A stretch of 64,000 bases of DNA from DATFDN01 sp963818725 (GTDB lineage: Bacteria; Pseudomonadota; Alphaproteobacteria; Acetobacterales; Acetobacteraceae): contig CAWFTU010000014.1 in NCBI GenBank assembly GCA_963818725.1, positions 124,001 through 188,000 of the forward strand, given 5' to 3'. Below are positions 43,408 through 54,006 of the stretch, piece after piece. Position 1 is the stretch's first letter. Each line of letters begins with the position of its first letter. The notes beneath the pieces are model-generated. The model did not search any database. It was not told the DNA's origin and saw only the letters and a list, made by a program, of their open reading frames with translations. The translations under genes and the position numbers were made by a program.

Positions 43408-43436
43408 CCAGCAAGTTGCAGGGGACGAGAAGCGCG

Positions 43437-45003
43437 ATGAGCGGCGGGCATTATGACATTATTATTATCGGCTCGGGTCCAGGCGGCGGGTCGATGGCAT
43501 GGAAGCTCGCCAAGACTGGCAAGCGCGTCCTGTTGCTGGAGCGTGGCGACTACCTGCCCCGTTCGCGGGCAAACTGGAACTCCAAGACGGTGTTCGTCGA
43601 TGCGGCGTACCAGGCGAAGGAGACCTGGTACGGAAAGGACGGACGAGAATTCCATCCCGGCCTGCATTATTTCGTTGGCGGCAACTCCAAGGTGTATGGC
43701 GCCGCTCTTTTTCGATTGCGCAAGGAGGACTTTGGTGAAATCCGCCATGTCGACGGCGTCTCGCCCGCCTGGCCGCTCGGCTATGACGACTTGGAGCCAT
43801 ACTACACCGAGGCCGAACGGCTGTTTCACGTGCATGGGCAGCGCGGCGAGGATCCGACCGAGCCCCCGTCCAGCGCGCCCTTTCCCTATCCGCCCGTGTC
43901 GCACGAGCCGCGCATCGAGTCCCTGGCCGAGACATTCCGGGGCGAGGGGCTGCACCCGTTTCACCTGCCGCTCGGCATTCTGCTGGACGAGAAGTACGGC
44001 AAGGCGACGCCCACCAGCATTTGCATCCGCTGCGACACGTTTGACGGCTATCCCTGCCTGCTGAATGGCAAGGCGGACGCGCAGGTGATCTGCGTCGATC
44101 CCGCCCTGGCGGCGCATCCCAACCTTATCTTGCTGACCAACGCCTATGTCTCCAAGCTGGAGACGGACGCCTCGGGCCGCGGCGTCAGCGCGGTGCACGT
44201 GCTCCGGGAGGGAAACACGGAACAGGTCCTCGGCCGACATCGTGGTGGTGGCGTGTGGCGCGCTGAGCTCGGCGCTGCTGCTGCTGCGCTCCGCCAATGA
44301 CCAGCACCCGCGCGGGCTCGCCAACGGCTCCGGCCAGGTGGGCCGCAACTACATGCGCCACAATCAGTCGGTGCTGATGGCGCTGCTGCGGGAGCCGAAC
44401 GAGACGGTGTTCCAGAAGACGCTCGCGGTCAGCGACTTCTATTTCCGCTCCGATGACTGGGAGTTTCCCCTCGGCCTGATCCAGATGTGCGCCACGTCGC
44501 ACACCGACCAGATCCGCGGCGAGGCACTGCCCGAGTGGCTGTCCTGGCTCCCCGACATGCCTTTCGAGAAGATGGCGCTGCACTCCTTGGATTTCTGGCT
44601 GTCGAGCGAGGATCTCCCGCGGCCGGAGAACCGAATCTTCTACGAAGATGGCCGCGTCGTGCTCGACCTGACCGAGAACAACATGGAGGCGCATCACCGT
44701 CTGAAGAAGAAGCTGGAACACCTGCTGGGCGTCGCCGGCGCGCATCCGGTGCTGCTGGAGCGCAGGCTCTACCTTGGCAAGAACATCCCGGTCGGCGGCA
44801 CCGCGCACCAGGCCGGGACGCTCCGCTTCGGCGCCGATCCCGCCTCCTCGGTGCTCGACCTCGACTGCAAGGCGCACGAGCTCGACAATCTCTACGTCAC
44901 GGACGCCAGCTTCTTTCCCTCGATCGGCGCGGCGAACCCGACTCTGACAATCATCGCCAACGCCCTGCGGGTCGCCGATCGAATAAAGGAAAGGATTATG
45001 TGA
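43437..45003 (+). CDS. GMC family oxidoreductase, one-base frameshift
   Basis: An FAD-dependent glucose-methanol-choline oxidoreductase, about 521 residues after correction. The FAD Rossmann motif is DIIIIGSGPGGGSMAWKLA at the N-terminus with LLLERGDYLPRSRANW after it; FVGGNSKVYGAALFRLRKED is the usual GG-doublet substrate/flavin loop. An extra C near 44232 breaks the frame in EQVSSADIVVVACGALSSA. The C-terminal catalytic region is GTAHQAGTLRFGADPASSV and VTDASFFPSIGAANPTLTI. No dehydrogenase small subunit or cytochrome is encoded next to it. It probably oxidises a sugar or alcohol whose lactone is opened by the divergent SMP-30 enzyme (inference). Confidence 0.9.
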
Positions 45004-45025
45004 AACGAGAGCGGCCAGACACCCT

Positions 45026-45060
45026 TCACCCGCTCCCTCCCGCGCGGGAGAAGGGGGCCG
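45026..45060. repeat. Type 1 GC-rich palindromic repeat, copy 7
   Basis: CGCTCCCTCCCGCGCGGGAG followed by AAGGGGGCCGG. Lies between the convergent GMC and cupin genes. Confidence 0.7.
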
Positions 45061-45072
45061 GACGACGCGCGT

Positions 45073-45091
45073 CCTCCCCTTGCGGGAGGGA
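45073..45091. repeat. Type 1 GC-rich palindromic repeat, copy 8 (partial)
   Basis: CCTCCCCTTGCGGGAGGGA is the core hairpin without the second arm. It forms a pair with copy 7 and may act as a bidirectional transcription barrier. Confidence 0.7.
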
Positions 45092-45115
45092 CGAACGGCG
45101 ACTCACGTCCGCCGC

Positions 45116-45586
45116 TCACCGCGCGAGGAAAGCCGCCACCTCTGGATTCGCGCGCAGCTCGGCCAAGGCTCGCTCGTTGGGCAGTTGCGGGCGGTCGCGC
45201 TCGGCGTTGACCATGCAGAGAAAGCCGACCGCCTCGCCCGACGTCGCGCGGAACTGGTGCCACGTCCAAGCCGGAATGGTGATAAGGTCGAACGGCTTCA
45301 CGTCGCGGACCTGGTCGGCGAGCAGGCACTGGCCCCGCCCGCGCAGGATCATCACGGCGTGGACATGCTCGTGCCGCTCCAGCGTGGAATAGCCGCCCGC
45401 CGCCATCTCGAAGTAGCGGAGCTGGCAACCAAGCGCCGGATGCGCGAACAGCTCCTGGCGGGAGATCGCCTTGAAAGGTGCCGCGTCGTCCTGCTTGTAG
45501 GGGCGCAGCTCGACGCCATCCCAGCGGAAATCATCCTGAGAGGGACGCAGCTCGGGGCTATCGTGGTTTTGCATTGGCGTGGTCAC
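45116..45586 (-). CDS. Cupin domain protein of the RuBisCO-like operon
   Basis: 156 residues. A GTG at 45586 overlaps the stop of the RuBisCO-like gene (GTGA); a Met four codons later is an alternative start. The cupin metal site is well formed: GGYSTLERHEHVHAVMILRG (three His and a Glu) and the second box FDLITIPAWTWHQFRATSGE. C-terminus has RPQLPNERALAELRANPEVA. Last gene of a minus-strand operon starting at 49159. A small dioxygenase, isomerase or decarboxylase is possible; the function is unknown. Confidence 0.8.
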   Translation of the reverse strand: MTTPMQNHDSPELRPSQDDFRWDGVELRPYKQDDAAPFKAISRQELFAHPALGCQLRYFEMAAGGYSTLERHEHVHAVMILRGRGQCLLADQVRDVKPFDLITIPAWTWHQFRATSGEAVGFLCMVNAERDRPQLPNERALAELRANPEVAAFLAR

Positions 45587-46689
45587 GTCTCGCTATGGCG
45601 GTGTGAGGCGACGGCTCGCGCGAAGCGGGCTGTCTCGTCTGTTAGACCCTCGCGCGCGGCGAGCAGGCTGCCTCCGATCAGCAACATTATCTCCGAGCCG
45701 TAGAAATCAAGCATTTCCGGCACGCGGTCCAGGCTCATGCCGCCGGCGGGGACAGGCAGGCTCGGGCGGTGGCCATGCCCGGGGCGGCGCGCGTTCTCGG
45801 TCAGGCGCAGGCAGGTCGCCCGGCTGCTGCCGAAGCGCCCGCCGTGGTTGGGGAAGATCACCGCGTCGGCCCCGATCAGGGGCAACAGCCGGCCAATCAG
45901 CAGCTCCGGCGCGATCCGGGCGGCGCCGCCCATCGTGGGGTGCGCCAGGAAGGCAAGGTCGGGAAACTCCCGCCCGAGCGCCTGCACGTTCGACCACCCG
46001 GCCAGCATCGGCGCGACCATCACGGTGTCAACGCCTGCCTCGCGCGACTGGCGCGCCTGCCGGCGCAGATCGTCCAGGCTCCCCGACAGGCTCGGGACGT
46101 AGCGGGTCGGATGCGCGGTCGCCGCGGCAGCGCGGCGCACCGCTTCGGCGCAGGCGGCGACGCGCGCGGCAAAGGGCGCGTCCTCCTGATCGGCCAGTCC
46201 GTGGTCGTCCTTCACGTAGTCGATCCCGCCCAGCGCGAACCGGCCGGCGATGTCCGCCAGCCGCTCCGGCGGCAGCCCTTGCGGCTTGATCGCCGAGCAG
46301 GTCAGCGCCCGGCGCCCGGCGCCCACGCGCTCGCGCAGTCCGGCCAGGCCATGGCGCGGGCCGCCGAACCGCGCCGCCAGCGCCGCCGGCACTTCCAGGT
46401 CGTCGAGAGCCACGTCGGGTTGCAGGGAGGTGTTGCCGAAGGCCATGTTGAGGAGCTGGCCGGCGTCTGTCCCGACCGTGGAGTCCGCGAGGCTGATCCG
46501 AACGGCGAAGGCGTCACCGCCGCGATCGGCGATGTCCTCCACCCGGCCCACGATCCGGTCCAGGATGTCGCGATCATTGATCGCCTCCAGCGGCATCTCC
46601 ACGCTCTGCTCGACGGCGATCGCCTGGGCGCGCGCCTCGATCGCGCCAGGCTCGGCGTGGACGAGATAAGTGGCGATGAGCCGATCCAT
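45583..46689 (-). CDS. RuBisCO-like protein (form IV large-subunit family)
   Basis: 368 residues, shorter than true RuBisCO large chains (about 470). The N-terminal domain begins MDRLIATYLVHAEPGAIEA. The barrel carries TCSAIKPQGLPPERLADIAG and FALGGIDYVKDDHGLADQED, where Lys of VKDD matches the carbamylated Lys and Asp a metal ligand; the following Glu of RuBisCO is His here. Loop regions VMVAPMLAGWSNVQALGREF, LAFLAHPTMGGAARI and VIFPNHGGRFGSSRATCLRL follow. RuBisCO-like proteins act as enolases, isomerases or transcarboxylases, for example OiaX in apiose breakdown. Its own reaction is unknown. It follows DUF1501 by 11 nt. Confidence 0.87.
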   Translation of the reverse strand: MDRLIATYLVHAEPGAIEARAQAIAVEQSVEMPLEAINDRDILDRIVGRVEDIADRGGDAFAVRISLADSTVGTDAGQLLNMAFGNTSLQPDVALDDLEVPAALAARFGGPRHGLAGLRERVGAGRRALTCSAIKPQGLPPERLADIAGRFALGGIDYVKDDHGLADQEDAPFAARVAACAEAVRRAAAATAHPTRYVPSLSGSLDDLRRQARQSREAGVDTVMVAPMLAGWSNVQALGREFPDLAFLAHPTMGGAARIAPELLIGRLLPLIGADAVIFPNHGGRFGSSRATCLRLTENARRPGHGHRPSLPVPAGGMSLDRVPEMLDFYGSEIMLLIGGSLLAAREGLTDETARFARAVASHRHSET

Positions 46690-46700
46690 GCCGCTGTCTA

Positions 46701-47885
46701 TCACGCCCGGATCAGCCCGGACATTGGCGGGACGGCGGCGCTGTCGGGGAACACCGCCGGAAACGCGCGTGACGGCACGCCGAGATGCCGCGCCAGCACG
46801 CCCTTGGCGATGGCGCGGAGGTCGGTGGTGGGCGCGAGGTCGCGGTCCTCGAACAGCTTTCCCGGCCCCAGTCCTGGCCAATCGGCCCGCACCCGCCCGC
46901 CAGCGACAGCCCCGCCCAGGAGCAGCGCCACCGATCCGGTGCCATGGTCGGTGCCGCGCGTGCCGTTGACGCGGACGGTGCGGCCGAACTCGGTCATGCA
47001 GTGGACTGCGCTCTGCCCCCAGACCGGCCCGAGCCCTTGGCACAGCGCCGCCAATCCGGCGTCGATCTGGCGGAGCATGGCATCCAGCCGAGCAGGCTGG
47101 GCCGCGTGCGTGTCCCAGCCATCCAGCTCCAGCGCGGCAACACGCGGCCCGTCGGGCCGCGCCAGCATCTCTCCCGCCGCCTTGGCCAGCGTGACGAAGC
47201 CATCCGCGCCCGGCGTCGCCGCGTCACCCAGTGCCAAGCGGCTGAAACCGCGCTCGCGCAGGCCCTGTTGGATCGCGGGCCCGATCATCCGATCGGACGC
47301 GGCCAGGGCGGCGACCTGGGCGTAGAAGTCCGGGCTGGCGCCGCCAAGCCGCGCGGGCGCCCAGCTTCCCACGCGCGCCGGACCGCGCAGCAGCAGCGGC
47401 ATCGCGACGCCGAACGCCATCGCCTCCCCCTCTGGCTTGGCCGGCCCGACAGGAAGGGCGGCGACCGCGCGGTTAAGCCAGCCGCTGCTCATCCGGTGCG
47501 CCGCGCCGCTCTCCAGGCAGTCCTGCGCCTCGAAGTGGCTGCGAATGCGATACGGCCCCGCGACCGCGTGCAGGATTAGCAGGTCGCCGGCGCGGTACGC
47601 CTCGTGCAGGCCGGCGAGCGCCGGGTGCAGGCCATAGAACCCGCCAAGGTCGAGCAGCCCGGATGCCTCCCCGGGGCCGGGCGGCACGAGGGCGCCGCGC
47701 AACCCGACCAGGTCAGGATCGCCATAGGGCACCACGGCAGACAGGCCATCCAGCGCGCCGCGCAGGATCACCACCACCAGGCGGCGCTGCGTGGGCGCGG
47801 CGGCCAGGGCCAGGGACGCATGGCCCATCGCCATTGCCGAGGCGAGGCCAAGGAGCGTGGCGCGGCGCGAGAGGGGCATGGTCAT
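46701..47885 (-). CDS. DUF1501 family exported protein
   Basis: 394 residues beginning MTMPLSRRATLLGLASAMAM, a twin-arginine-like or Sec signal. Conserved DUF1501 regions: LVVVILRGALDGLSAVVPYG, YGLHPALAGLHEAYRAGDLL, ALELDGWDTHAAQPARLDAM, VHCMTEFGRTVRVNGTRGTD and DHGTGSVALLLGGAVAGGRV. These sulfatase/alkaline-phosphatase-like proteins are usually encoded beside a DUF1800 gene, as here with a 4-nt overlap (ATGA). Their biochemical function is unknown. Second gene of the operon that continues into the RuBisCO-like protein. Confidence 0.88.
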   Translation of the reverse strand: MTMPLSRRATLLGLASAMAMGHASLALAAAPTQRRLVVVILRGALDGLSAVVPYGDPDLVGLRGALVPPGPGEASGLLDLGGFYGLHPALAGLHEAYRAGDLLILHAVAGPYRIRSHFEAQDCLESGAAHRMSSGWLNRAVAALPVGPAKPEGEAMAFGVAMPLLLRGPARVGSWAPARLGGASPDFYAQVAALAASDRMIGPAIQQGLRERGFSRLALGDAATPGADGFVTLAKAAGEMLARPDGPRVAALELDGWDTHAAQPARLDAMLRQIDAGLAALCQGLGPVWGQSAVHCMTEFGRTVRVNGTRGTDHGTGSVALLLGGAVAGGRVRADWPGLGPGKLFEDRDLAPTTDLRAIAKGVLARHLGVPSRAFPAVFPDSAAVPPMSGLIRA

Positions 47886-49159
47886 CGCCTCTGGAACTCG
47901 GGTGCGGAGAGCAGCAACGCCAGCGCCTCCCGGCGCGAGCCGGCGCGGCGCACCGCTTGCGCGGTGGCTGGGCGCAGCAGGGGGCCGAGCGCGGCATCGG
48001 CCAGCGCGCCGGGGTCCAGGCCTTCGGCCTTCCCGGCCATGGCGTACGCGACATCGACGCGCCGCATCATTGCTTCCGGCGTCGCCCAATCCGATGCGCG
48101 ATCCGGCCAGCCATCCGGCTGGGGCGCGGCCTAGAGCGGCTGGCCCAGGAGGCGAAGCGCGCCCAGTGCCGTCGGCGGCGCCTCGGTCACGCCGAGCGCG
48201 CGCAGGCTGGCGACCAGGTAATCGAGCGGCGCGCGCAGCTTTGTCGCCGGCCGCCACGCCGCCTCGATCCCGAACATGGCCTCGGCCGCGGCACCGAGAT
48301 CGCCCCGGCTGTCGCGCAGCGCACCCTCGACGGCGCGCACGGCCTCCGGCGGCGGGTCGTCGGCGACGAAGTGGCGGGCGAGCTTGGTCGCGAGGTGACG
48401 GTGCGTCGCCGGGTGCGCGGCGAGATACGCCAGCGCCCCGACCCCGCCCTCCTCGCCCTCCTGAAAAGTCTGTCCCATCAGTGTCTTCGCCCCAGGCTCG
48501 TGCGCGCCGGGACGGAACCGGAAGCCAGGCGGTTCCCGTTTGAGGTCGACTGACCAGCCGGTGAGGACGCGGGCGAAGCTGGTGACATCCTGCTGGGTGT
48601 ATCCCGAGGCCGGGCTGACGGTGTGCAGCTCCAGGCACTCGCGCGCCAGGTTCTCGTTGAGCCTCCGTCCGCCGCGCCTTCCCGCGAGGCTGTCGGGTCC
48701 GACCGAGGCGGCGTTGTCCAGGTAGACCAGCATGGCGGGATGGCGCATGACGGTGAGCAGCATGTCATCGAACCGGCCGGTGACATGCGGGCAAATAGCC
48801 TCGGCGACGAACGGGCCGATCAGCGCGGCGCACTGGCCGCGACGGACCGAGACGGTGAAGTGGTTCGCCCAAAACCAGACCAGGCGCTCCCGGAACGGCG
48901 TCGGCGTGGTCAGCGCCGCCGCGACCTGCGCCGCCGCGTCGCGGACGAACAGCGCGCGCGAGCGGGCCTTGCCGGGCGCGGGTTTCTCCTCGCGATCGGA
49001 ACGCAGCGCCGCGAGCGCCTCGGCCAGACCTGGCGAGGGCGCGGAAGGCGGCGCCTGCAACTGGCCGCGCAGCCAGGCAGCGGGATCGCCCGGTAGCGCC
49101 TCCGTTCCCTGCCGTCCCAGCCCGAAGCGCACCAGCGCCTGCATCGCCCGAAGCTCCAT
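47882..49159 (-). CDS. DUF1800 family protein interrupted by an in-frame amber codon
   Basis: The first 342 residues (MELRAMQALVRFGLGRQGTE; RERLVWFWANHFTVSVRRGQ; LNENLARECLELHTVSPASG; QDVTSFARVLTGWSVDLKRE) are a clear DUF1800 domain. A TAG at 48133-48131 stops the frame after RLLGQPL, and the same frame continues with AAPQPDGWPDRASDWATPE and VDVAYAMAGKAEGLDPGAL to a TGA overlapping the DUF1501 start. Relatives have Trp after GQP-x, so TGG became TAG by one substitution. Full length would be about 425 residues. DUF1800 function is unknown; it is the first gene of the operon. Confidence 0.85.
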
Positions 49160-49358
49160 GGCCGCACGCTATCGCCGACGCCCGTGACGGTCTGTGACAA
49201 AGCGTCACGCATGACCGTCCTGCATTCACAGATCGGTGCTTGCAAAAGCCCGCCTTCCAACGCACATGCCGTGCAACACGCTGGCGCCCAGCGCCGGCAA
49301 TCGCGGGCGCGCGGGGCGGACCCCTGCCGCGCCCGTCGTGGTATGGAGACCTCGATCA
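49160..49358. other. Divergent intergenic region between DUF1800 operon and EF-G gene
   Basis: 199 nt with no coding sequence recognised. It holds a short inverted repeat GTGAC-N5-GTCAC (49193-49207) close to the DUF1800 start, which could be an operator. Promoters for both directions must be here but no convincing boxes were found. Confidence 0.45.
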
Positions 49359-51440
<2,082 letters not shown>

Positions 51441-51457
51441 TGACGGCCGGGGTCTGA

Positions 51458-51781
51458 ATGGCCACGCCCCGTCTCCACTGGATGCGGGGTCGCACGGAAC
51501 AGGGGCAGGGCGTGGCCCGCACCCTTGAATGGGTGGGGCTCGACGACGCCGGCCGGGCGATCGCCCGCGTGGTGCGCCTCAAGGGGCCGCTCTGGGCGGA
51601 TTGGCGGCAGTATCGCGCCGTGGCCCTCGACGACGAGGCCAAGGTGATCGAGCTGCGCCCGTCCCCGCCGGACGGCGCCGGCTGGCTCGCCTGCATCGGC
51701 GCCCGCGTCGTCGGTCGCGCGGCCTTGCCCTTGCAAGCGGTCCGCACCGCCGAGGCGGCTCTGGCGGGTGGTGGGGATTGA
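51458..51781 (+). CDS. Small protein of unknown function downstream of EF-G
   Basis: 107 residues (MATPRLHWMRGRTEQGQGVA ... AEAALAGGGD). No signal peptide, membrane segment or recognised motif; contents suggest a compact beta-rich cytoplasmic protein (ARVVRLKGPLWADWRQYRAV). It starts 17 nt after the EF-G stop and uses the same GC-rich codon pattern, so it is probably real and may be co-transcribed. Function unknown. Confidence 0.5.
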   Translation: MATPRLHWMRGRTEQGQGVARTLEWVGLDDAGRAIARVVRLKGPLWADWRQYRAVALDDEAKVIELRPSPPDGAGWLACIGARVVGRAALPLQAVRTAEAALAGGGD

Positions 51782-51813
51782 CCCATGGCGTTCTGACGTG
51801 AGCCTTGGGGTGG

Positions 51814-51836
51814 ATTGCCGGGTCAAGCCCGGCAAT
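51814..51836. repeat. Type 2 palindromic repeat
   Basis: ATTGCCGGG and CCCGGCAAT form a perfect 9-bp stem with a TCAAG loop. This is a widespread alphaproteobacterial intergenic palindrome (known from general experience). It lies downstream of the unknown small gene and could stabilise its mRNA end. Confidence 0.75.
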
Positions 51837-51906
51837 GACGGTTGAAGGTGCTTCGGCGGAGATGTGTGAACGCTGTAGCCCACAAGGAGAGGGGAGGCTT
51901 CTTCGT

Positions 51907-51944
51907 GTCTCCCGCTCCCTTGCGGGAGCGGACCGGGGGAGAGG
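51907..51944. repeat. Type 1 GC-rich palindromic repeat, copy 9
   Basis: TCTCCCGCTCCCTTGCGGGA then GCGGACCGGGGGAGAGG. Lies between the small unknown gene and the convergent yccF. Confidence 0.75.
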
Positions 51945-51971
51945 TTCTGATGGACCAGAATCTCCGGCCGC

Positions 51972-52410
51972 CTACCGCAACCGGTACCCCGTCTCCATCA
52001 CCTCATCCTCGGGCACGATCGCCATCCCGATCGGCCAAAGCGCCAGGCCCGCAAGCTTGATGTGCGCCCAGGCGAACGGAATGCCGATGATTGTCACCGC
52101 GAACGCCACGGCCTCGATCAAGTGGCCGAGCGCCAGCCACCACCCGGCCAGCACCAGCCACAGGATGTTGCCGACGACCCCGAGCGCCCCGGTACCCGGA
52201 ATCCTCGTAGCCGGTCAGCCGATCGCGGCGCACCGCGCGGTGGCCGAACGGCAGCAGGGTGTAGAACGCGATGTTGAAGGCGGCCCGCGCCCACGGGATG
52301 CCGATGATCGTCACCACCATGATGAGCGCGGCGACCAGCCAGGCGGCGGCCATCCATATGCCGCCGAAGACGATCCACAGCACGTTCAGCAACAAGCGAA
52401 TCAGGGACAT
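51972..52410 (-). CDS. yccF: YccF domain inner-membrane protein, one-base frameshift
   Basis: About 145 residues with two copies of a YccF unit. The first unit, MSLIRLLLNVLWIVFGGIWM and TIIGIPWARAAFNIAFYTLL, is followed by an extra G near 52192; the second, GALGVVGNILWLVLAGWWLA and VTIIGIPFAWAHIKLAGLAL, is in the next frame. The start at 52410 has GAGGAGA ahead of it. YccF proteins are small inner-membrane proteins of unknown role. It is the last gene of the psp unit, 19 nt after pspC, so it may share stress control. Confidence 0.82.
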
Positions 52411-52429
52411 CGGCGTCTCCTCGCCGCGT

Positions 52430-52873
52430 TCAGCCAAGGTCGCGGAAGCCGCGCCGCAGGTCGAACTCGTTCGACGTGACCAGAGTTTCCATGCGCCGAA
52501 TCCGCCGGTCGACGCCGCGCAGCCGGGTGTTCAGCCCATGCAGCACCTCGCCCGGCCCGGTCCGCACGCCGCGCCAGAACGCCTCCTCGCGCTCGGAGGC
52601 GAACAGGGCGGGCGGCCGCGGCTTCAGCACGATCGCGAACACCGCGTAGGCGACCAGCACGGGGACGAAGAAGAACACGAGGCACAGCAGCGCGGCGAGG
52701 CGCACCGGCAGCGGCTCGACGCCGACATAGTCGGCGATGCCGGCGCACACGCCGAAGATCCAGCCGCGCTCGGTGTCGCGATAGACCCGGTCGCGCTCCC
52801 AATCCCGCGGCAGCGCGCGCCGGGCCACGCGCCGCGCCCGCCCCGCCCAGCGCCGTGGATGAACCCCCCTCAT
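52430..52873 (-). CDS. pspC: PspC domain protein
   Basis: 147 residues. The PspC domain is RVYRDTERGWIFGVCAGIAD and YVGVEPLPVRLAALLCLVFF with membrane segments up to VLVAYAVFAIVLKPRPPALF. A basic N-terminus precedes and a helical tail follows (RLRGVDRRIRRMETLVTSNE). PspC is an inner-membrane sensor that binds PspB and PspA under membrane stress. Its start overlaps the pspB stop by 4 nt. Confidence 0.9.
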   Translation of the reverse strand: MRGVHPRRWAGRARRVARRALPRDWERDRVYRDTERGWIFGVCAGIADYVGVEPLPVRLAALLCLVFFFVPVLVAYAVFAIVLKPRPPALFASEREEAFWRGVRTGPGEVLHGLNTRLRGVDRRIRRMETLVTSNEFDLRRGFRDLG

Positions 52874-53178
52874 CGGCGTGCCTCCATCCAGGGATCGGCC
52901 CGGTTCCAGCGATGCTCGGCGTCGGCCGCGTCAGCGCCGTACGCGCCCGCCTGGGCACGGCCGCGCCAGCCCGGCGCCTCGGCGTCAAGGATGCTCTCCA
53001 GGCTCTCCACGCGCTGCTCCATGCCCTGGGCCAGCTCCCAAAGGTCGGCCAGCACGCGCTCCTGCTCCCTCGACATCATGCGCGCCGTGCGCCAGCGCGT
53101 GGCGTAGTGCGCGACAATCCAGATCGGCGCGACCACGACAAGGAAAAGGACCGCGACCAGTCCCGCGGGAACGCTCAT
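52870..53178 (-). CDS. pspB: PspB-like membrane protein
   Basis: 102 residues: an N-terminal membrane helix (GLVAVLFLVVVAPIWIVAHY) and a cytoplasmic leucine-zipper-like helix (EQERVLADLWELAQGMEQRV). Size and position between pspA and pspC identify it as PspB, which with PspC relays envelope stress. The last 35 residues, rich in Ala, are longer than in the enterobacterial protein. It starts 1 nt after the pspA stop. Confidence 0.88.
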   Translation of the reverse strand: MSVPAGLVAVLFLVVVAPIWIVAHYATRWRTARMMSREQERVLADLWELAQGMEQRVESLESILDAEAPGWRGRAQAGAYGADAADAEHRWNRADPWMEARR

Positions 53179-53179
53179 G

Positions 53180-53875
53180 TCACACCTTCGCCGGTTGTGG
53201 CGCGGCCATGGGGATGCGGTTGCCGAGCCGCGCTTTCAGCTTGCCCAGCTCCTCCTGCACGCTCGCCTCGGCTTCCATCTCGGCGAAATCCTGCTCCAGC
53301 GGCTTGCCGCGCCCGATGTCGTACGCCTCCACCTTTCCCTCCGCCTCGTCAAGGGCGCGCTCCACCTGCTCGAAGCGCGCGAAGGCGTCGGCGATGCGCT
53401 CGTCGTACAGCTTGCCGCGCAGCTTGATGCGGTTGGCCGCGCTGCGGTGGCGCGCGATAATCGAGCGCTCGCGGGACTTGGCGTCGTTCAGCTTGCTCTG
53501 AAGCTTGGCGATGTCCTCGTTCTGGCGGGTGAGCGCCTCGACCATGGCGGTAAGCTGCTCCTCCGCGGTGGCCAGGGCTTGGGCGGCGCGCGCCTTCGCC
53601 GCCAGCGCGCCGCGCGCCAGGTCGTCGCGCCCGCGGGTGACGGCAAGTTCGGCCTTGCGCTCCCACTCCTCGGCGTCGCGGCGCAGGGCGGCGACCCGGC
53701 GCTCCAGCTCCTTGCGCTCCGCGATGGCGCGCACCGCGCCGGAGCGCACCTCGACCAGCGTGTCCTCCATCTCCTTGATGATGAGGCGGATGATCTTCGC
53801 CGGATCCTCGGCGCGGGCGAGGATCGAGTTGATGTTGGAGTTCACGATGTCGGTGAGACGCGAGAAAACGCCCAT
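53180..53875 (-). CDS. pspA: Phage shock protein A
   Basis: 231 residues, almost entirely coiled coil, as in the PspA/IM30 (ESCRT-III-like) family. The amphipathic N-terminal helix is MGVFSRLTDIVNSNINSIL, followed by ARAEDPAKIIRLIIKEMEDT; KELERRVAALRRDAEEWERK and LVEVRSGAVRAIAER are typical. PspA stabilises the membrane and inhibits PspF. The ATG at 53875 has AGGAGAG ahead of it. Expressed from the sigma-54 promoter at 53910-53925. Confidence 0.94.
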   Translation of the reverse strand: MGVFSRLTDIVNSNINSILARAEDPAKIIRLIIKEMEDTLVEVRSGAVRAIAERKELERRVAALRRDAEEWERKAELAVTRGRDDLARGALAAKARAAQALATAEEQLTAMVEALTRQNEDIAKLQSKLNDAKSRERSIIARHRSAANRIKLRGKLYDERIADAFARFEQVERALDEAEGKVEAYDIGRGKPLEQDFAEMEAEASVQEELGKLKARLGNRIPMAAPQPAKV

Positions 53876-53909
53876 GAACGAGCTCTCCTGACGATTTGCG
53901 GAACCATCA

Positions 53910-53925
53910 AGCACGTCCCGTGCCA
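53910..53925 (-). promoter_or_regulatory. Sigma-54 promoter of pspA
   Basis: On the minus strand TGGCACGGGACGTGCT matches the -24/-12 consensus TGGCAC-N5-TTGC with a single mismatch (T to G in the -12 box). The GC doublet would place transcription start near 53899, giving a leader of about 24 nt before pspA. The sigma-54 activator gene pspF is divergent, as in other psp loci. Confidence 0.8.
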
Positions 53926-54006
53926 TCCAGGAGCGCCTAGGGAAGCCTCGCTGAAGTCAGCAGCCGCTGGCGGGTAGTCCCATAGCTCGGTAATTAATCC
54001 CCTGTG

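Noticed and set aside
45583..46689. Assignment of the RuBisCO-like gene as OiaX of the apiose pathway
   Set aside because: The kinase and other pathway genes that normally accompany OiaX are not in the window, so only the family call is made.
49183..49207. CRP-like TGTGA/TCAC spacing in the DUF1800/EF-G gap
   Set aside because: Spacer is 7 instead of 6 and the second half is incomplete; kept only as a short inverted repeat in the region note.
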